Source: Ardenticatenales bacterium (GTDB lineage Bacteria > Chloroflexota > Anaerolineae > Ardenticatenales > Ardenticatenaceae). From it: DNA of 8,644 nucleotides. The notes beneath the pieces are model-generated. The model had not been told where the DNA came from. It searched no databases and saw only the letters and a program-made list of their open reading frames with translations. Below, piece by piece: positions 6,512 to 8,644 of this stretch. Location of the stretch: assembly GCA_013812995.1 (NCBI GenBank), contig JACCSL010000006.1:1-8644 (forward strand), read 5' to 3'. The position numbers and the translations under genes were made by a program. Each line of letters begins with the position of its first letter. Position 1 is the first letter of the stretch.

Positions 6512-6519
6512 TGTTGCCG

Positions 6520-7599
6520 ATGCGCCGTCTTTCACCTATTCTCTTCCTCTTGCTCTTTGCCCTGACCCTCTTCTGGTCAGGCTCAGCCAGCGCCCAGGCC
6601 CCCACCTGTCGCCACTTCGCTGAAACCGGCGGGTATTACGTCTGTGACGATGCACAGGCCCGCTTCCTCACGGCCTTCAACCGCTGGGGCCTCCAGAAGA
6701 TCGGCTACCCGGTCTCGCGCCGCTACGAGCGCGATGGCTTTGTGACTCAGGCGTTCCAGAAGGCCATCATGCAGTGGCGCGCGGATGGTCAGATGGTGGT
6801 CCTGGTCAATGTGTTCGATGATCTCCACAACGGTAGCTTCGATCAGCGCTTGCTGGAAACCCGCCAGACACCCCACCAGTTTCCTCCGGATTGGGATGGC
6901 CCCGGCCTGACCTTCCAACAGGTTGTGCAGAAGCGCCAGGCGCTCTTGAACGCGCGCCCGGCCCTGCGCGCGGCCTACTTCTCCGCTGGCGACCCGCTGA
7001 CCTTCTTTGGTCTCCCCACCTCGGAGATCACGGACATGGGCAACCACTACGCAATCCGGCTCCAGCGTGCGGTACTCCAGGAGTGGAAAGAGGATGTGCC
7101 CTGGGCGAAGGCCGGGCAGGTGACCATTGCCAACGGCGGCGACATTGCCAAGGAATTAGGCGGCCTGCCAGCCGGGGCGCTCGCCACGGAGCCTCCCACG
7201 GGTGGTCCTGCGCCCATCGCGCCTCCTGGCGGACCGGTTTCCATCTATGATATCAAGGTGGGAGATTGCTTCCAGGATCCCGGCACGGAAGATGTCTTAA
7301 TCCTGATGACGGTCCCCTGCGATCAACCCCATGACAACGAGGTTTATCACCTGGCAGATTATCCCGGTGGCGCAGGGGCTCCCTGGCCCGGCGATGAGGC
7401 GATGGAGCAGTTTGCGGATCAGGTGTGCCTGACGGCCTTCGATGTGTATGTCGGGAAAGCGTATGAGGAGTCGGAGCTATTCGCCATCTATATCCAGCCC
7501 TCCGCGGCCACATGGCAGGACGGCGACCGCGAGGTGGTCTGCTACCTGTATGCGGAAAATCAGCAGCTTGTGGGCTCTATGAGGGGTAGCAAGCGCTGA
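6520..7599 (+). CDS. Secreted protein with duplicated N-terminal module and septum-formation-like C-terminal domain
   Basis: The protein is 359 aa. Residues 1-25 are a signal peptide: basic MRR, a Leu/Phe-rich core, and a likely cut after SASA, before QA. Residues 50-215 contain two divergent copies of one module: IGYPVS (61-66) then FVTQAFQKAIMQW (74-86), and FGLPTS (163-168) then YAIRLQRAVLQEW (177-189). A Pro/Gly-rich linker (215-240) leads to a C-terminal domain with IKVGDCF (245-251), VPCDQPHDNEV (265-275), C303 and PSAATWQDGDREVVCYL (327-343). This pattern (four Cys, CxxPH, W..GDR.V.C) matches the septum-formation (Septum_form) family from memory. The role is unknown; it is exported, either to the outside or to the cell surface. 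The start rests on the ribosome site at 6506. The gene stands alone, ending at a strong terminator. N-terminal C30 and C42 could form a disulfide. The domain call is fairly secure; a part in division is not shown. Confidence 0.88.
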   Translation: MRRLSPILFLLLFALTLFWSGSASAQAPTCRHFAETGGYYVCDDAQARFLTAFNRWGLQKIGYPVSRRYERDGFVTQAFQKAIMQWRADGQMVVLVNVFDDLHNGSFDQRLLETRQTPHQFPPDWDGPGLTFQQVVQKRQALLNARPALRAAYFSAGDPLTFFGLPTSEITDMGNHYAIRLQRAVLQEWKEDVPWAKAGQVTIANGGDIAKELGGLPAGALATEPPTGGPAPIAPPGGPVSIYDIKVGDCFQDPGTEDVLILMTVPCDQPHDNEVYHLADYPGGAGAPWPGDEAMEQFADQVCLTAFDVYVGKAYEESELFAIYIQPSAATWQDGDREVVCYLYAENQQLVGSMRGSKR

Positions 7600-7618
7600 C
7601 CCTACCCCATAGAACAGC

Positions 7619-7657
7619 GCGAGCCCCCGGCCATCACGCCGGGGGCTCGCTATTTCT
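7619..7657 (+). terminator. Intrinsic terminator between convergent genes
   Basis: GCGAGCCCCCGGC (7619-7631) pairs perfectly with GCCGGGGGCTCGC (7638-7650) around a 6-nt loop, followed by TATTTCT. It sits 20 bp after the stop of the plus-strand gene and 30 bp before the stop of the converging lipoprotein gene. It probably ends the plus transcript and may stop the minus one too, though the T-run on that side is weaker. Confidence 0.85.
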
Positions 7658-7679
7658 GGCGAAAGTGGTTGAAGCCGAG

Positions 7680-8420
7680 CTAATCGAGACTCACAAAGCT
7701 CATCGTTCCGCCCTCATCTTTGAGTTCGATCTCCAACCCATCTGTCAGCACGCGGAGCGAGATAGCATTTTCCAGGTAGCCCGCGTATACACTGTCCTGC
7801 GAATCCGGCGGGCAGCCCATGCGGGTCGTGGGGCCAAGGGTCAGGTGCAGGGTGCCATCTGCCTCCAGCGTGTAGCTCCCGCTCATCCGGTTGCAGTCAA
7901 GCAGCGCCGCGTAGCTGCCATTTTCATGGAACTGGAGGGTGTAGCGCGCAGGGCCATTAGAGGCAAAGACGGCCTCACCTACCGTGGTCTGAACCCAGCC
8001 CCAGGTAGGGCCGATGAGCGAGCCTGCCCCGCTGAGCACCTCGATAGCAGTTGGAGCTTGCTGTATCACCTCAATTAGCCTCCAATCATAGAGCGAGCCA
8101 TCCACTGGGGGATTCTCAACCACCGTACGCAGGACGCGCAACTCGTAGGTGAAGCCGGGAACGTAGGTCAAGCCCTCGATGGTATCCTGAAACGGCTCAT
8201 AGTCTCCCTGGGGGTCAGAGCGGTAGAGGAGACAGTCTAGCGACGCATCCTCCGGGCATTTGGCCGTGTGATCGGCAAGGTAGATCGTCATTTCTTCCTG
8301 TGGGGCGGGTCGTTTGCTGTCCAAAGGAGGCACAGATGTCGCCTGAGTCGAAGGCTGGGAGGCGCAGGCTGTCAGCAGCAGCAGCAGCGTACAGAGTAAG
8401 GGAAGGGGTGAATCTTTCAT
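7680..8420 (-). CDS. Lipoprotein with DUF4377 and META domains
   Basis: The protein is 246 aa with a lipoprotein signal: charged MKDS, a Leu-rich core, and lipobox L16-T17-A18-C19, so it should be acylated at C19 and anchored outside the cytoplasmic membrane. A low-complexity Ser/Thr/Pro/Gln tether (20-43) follows. Residues about 44-122 match DUF4377 (MTIYLADHTAKC, a second Cys at 63, YEPFQDTIEGLTYVPGFTYELRV, NPPVD, YDWRLIEV). Residues about 138-244 match the META (HslJ-like) domain: W140/W142, YTLQFHENGSY, DCN (175-177), GSY, TTRMGCP (198-204). META proteins are linked to stress or antibiotic tolerance, but their chemistry is not settled, so no reaction is assigned. The ATG at 8420 is chosen because AGGAG lies 8 nt upstream and the signal peptide begins there; the in-frame ATG at 8474 would add 18 residues before it. 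The gene is single, converging on the preceding gene and divergent from the next. Confidence 0.9.
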   Translation of the reverse strand: MKDSPLPLLCTLLLLLTACASQPSTQATSVPPLDSKRPAPQEEMTIYLADHTAKCPEDASLDCLLYRSDPQGDYEPFQDTIEGLTYVPGFTYELRVLRTVVENPPVDGSLYDWRLIEVIQQAPTAIEVLSGAGSLIGPTWGWVQTTVGEAVFASNGPARYTLQFHENGSYAALLDCNRMSGSYTLEADGTLHLTLGPTTRMGCPPDSQDSVYAGYLENAISLRVLTDGLEIELKDEGGTMSFVSLD

Positions 8421-8428
8421 TGGCTTGT

Positions 8429-8433
8429 CTCCT
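8429..8433 (-). promoter_or_regulatory. Ribosome binding site of the lipoprotein gene
   Basis: On the minus strand AGGAG lies 8 nt before the ATG at 8420. It decides the start over the in-frame ATG at 8474. Confidence 0.85.
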
Positions 8434-8448
8434 GAGTCATGGTTGTGT

Positions 8449-8457
8449 TTTATATCA
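8449..8457 (-). promoter_or_regulatory. Extended -10 promoter element for the lipoprotein gene
   Basis: On the minus strand this reads TGATATAAA, that is TGn directly followed by TATAAA (5 of 6 consensus). No good -35 is found 16-18 bp further upstream, which extended -10 promoters tolerate. Transcription would start near 8442, about 22 nt before the ATG. Confidence 0.5.
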
Positions 8458-8540
8458 CAGACAGTAGACGCCACCTACTTCCAGAAGGTTCCGCTGCGCG
8501 TCACGGGGAACAACAAAAGAGGTAATTTTGGGGGCACGGC

Positions 8541-8546
8541 TATAAT
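8541..8546 (+). promoter_or_regulatory. Perfect -10 box upstream of the partial plus-strand gene
   Basis: TATAAT matches the -10 consensus completely and lies 36 nt before the ATG at 8583. No recognisable -35 occurs at 16-18 bp spacing, so the promoter may need an activator or another sigma factor. It is divergent from the lipoprotein promoter about 90 bp away. Confidence 0.45.
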
Positions 8547-8569
8547 TGTGTTCTACCTTCACGAACCAC

Positions 8570-8573
8570 AGGA
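8570..8573 (+). promoter_or_regulatory. Ribosome binding site of the partial gene
   Basis: AGGA lies 9 nt before the ATG at 8583, a normal spacing that supports this start codon. Confidence 0.6.
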
Positions 8574-8582
8574 TAAAATCTG

Positions 8583-8644
8583 ATGCTTTCCTCTGATCCG
8601 TCTCTCTGGCTCGCCATCGCTATCGCCCTCGTGCTGGGGATCAC
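8583..8644 (+). CDS. N-terminus of a probable membrane or exported protein (cut by window edge)
   Basis: Only 20 codons plus two bases are visible, reading M-L-S-S-D-P-S-L-W-L-A-I-A-I-A-L-V-L-G-I. After a short polar start the segment is strongly hydrophobic from residue 8 on, fitting a first transmembrane helix or signal anchor. A ribosome site (AGGA, 9 nt upstream) and a TATAAT box at 8541 support a real gene start. There is too little sequence to name a family. Confidence 0.6.
   Translation, partial: MLSSDPSLWLAIAIALVLGI

Noticed and set aside
6466..6519. Upstream ATG extending the exported protein by 18 residues, with a hydrophobic run just before it
   Set aside because: The AAGGAG at 6506 fits only the 6520 ATG, and the signal peptide starts there. 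The upstream frame meets a stop at 6427 and has no ribosome site.
6240..6623. Plus-strand frame of 127 aa in the intergenic region
   Set aside because: No ribosome site at 6240. It overlaps the well-supported start of the exported-protein gene in another frame and becomes low-complexity there.
8421..8474. Upstream ATG at 8474 for the lipoprotein
   Set aside because: It would put 18 polar residues before the lipoprotein signal and cover the ribosome site and -10 element. The 8420 start is much better supported.

Overview
The window is GC-rich bacterial DNA (about 60% by eye) and most likely comes from a member of the Chloroflexota. This is inferred, not proven. It rests on the large cyclase–ATPase–TPR proteins, the exported protein ending in a septum-formation-type domain, and the DUF4377–META lipoprotein, a mix I associate with that phylum. 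There are no tRNA or rRNA genes, CRISPR arrays or recognisable mobile elements.

Layout. Positions 1-5977 (minus strand) hold two tandem paralogous genes for giant signalling proteins. Each has two class III nucleotidyl cyclase domains followed by a P-loop ATPase; the complete copy (2138-5977, 1279 aa) also ends in TPR repeats. The second copy starts 55 bp downstream and runs off the left edge of the window (694 codons visible). The domain order is that of mammalian soluble adenylyl cyclase (sAC/ADCY10). The key residues suggest one composite active site per protein: metal-binding Asp in the first cyclase domain, Lys/Asn/Arg in the second. A near-consensus sigma-70 promoter (TAGACA, 17 bp, TATAAT) lies just upstream of the complete copy and probably drives both genes.

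Positions 5978-6519 form a long, structured intergenic region. It contains the cyclase promoter, a G-run-rich core, three successive inverted repeats whose central loops are C-rich (two share an identical 12-base loop although their stems differ), two further stem-loops, and a probable plus-strand promoter for the next gene. This is the least explained part of the window.

Positions 6520-7599 (plus) encode a secreted protein with a duplicated N-terminal module and a C-terminal septum-formation-like domain. A strong 13-bp hairpin terminator separates it from the convergent gene at 7680-8420 (minus), a lipoprotein with DUF4377 and META domains. Divergent from that lipoprotein, a plus-strand gene begins at 8583 with a hydrophobic N-terminus and leaves the window after 20 codons.

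Functionally, the left two thirds is a cyclic-nucleotide signalling operon. The right third is a set of separately transcribed cell-envelope or exported proteins. Nothing in the sequence directly links the two parts.
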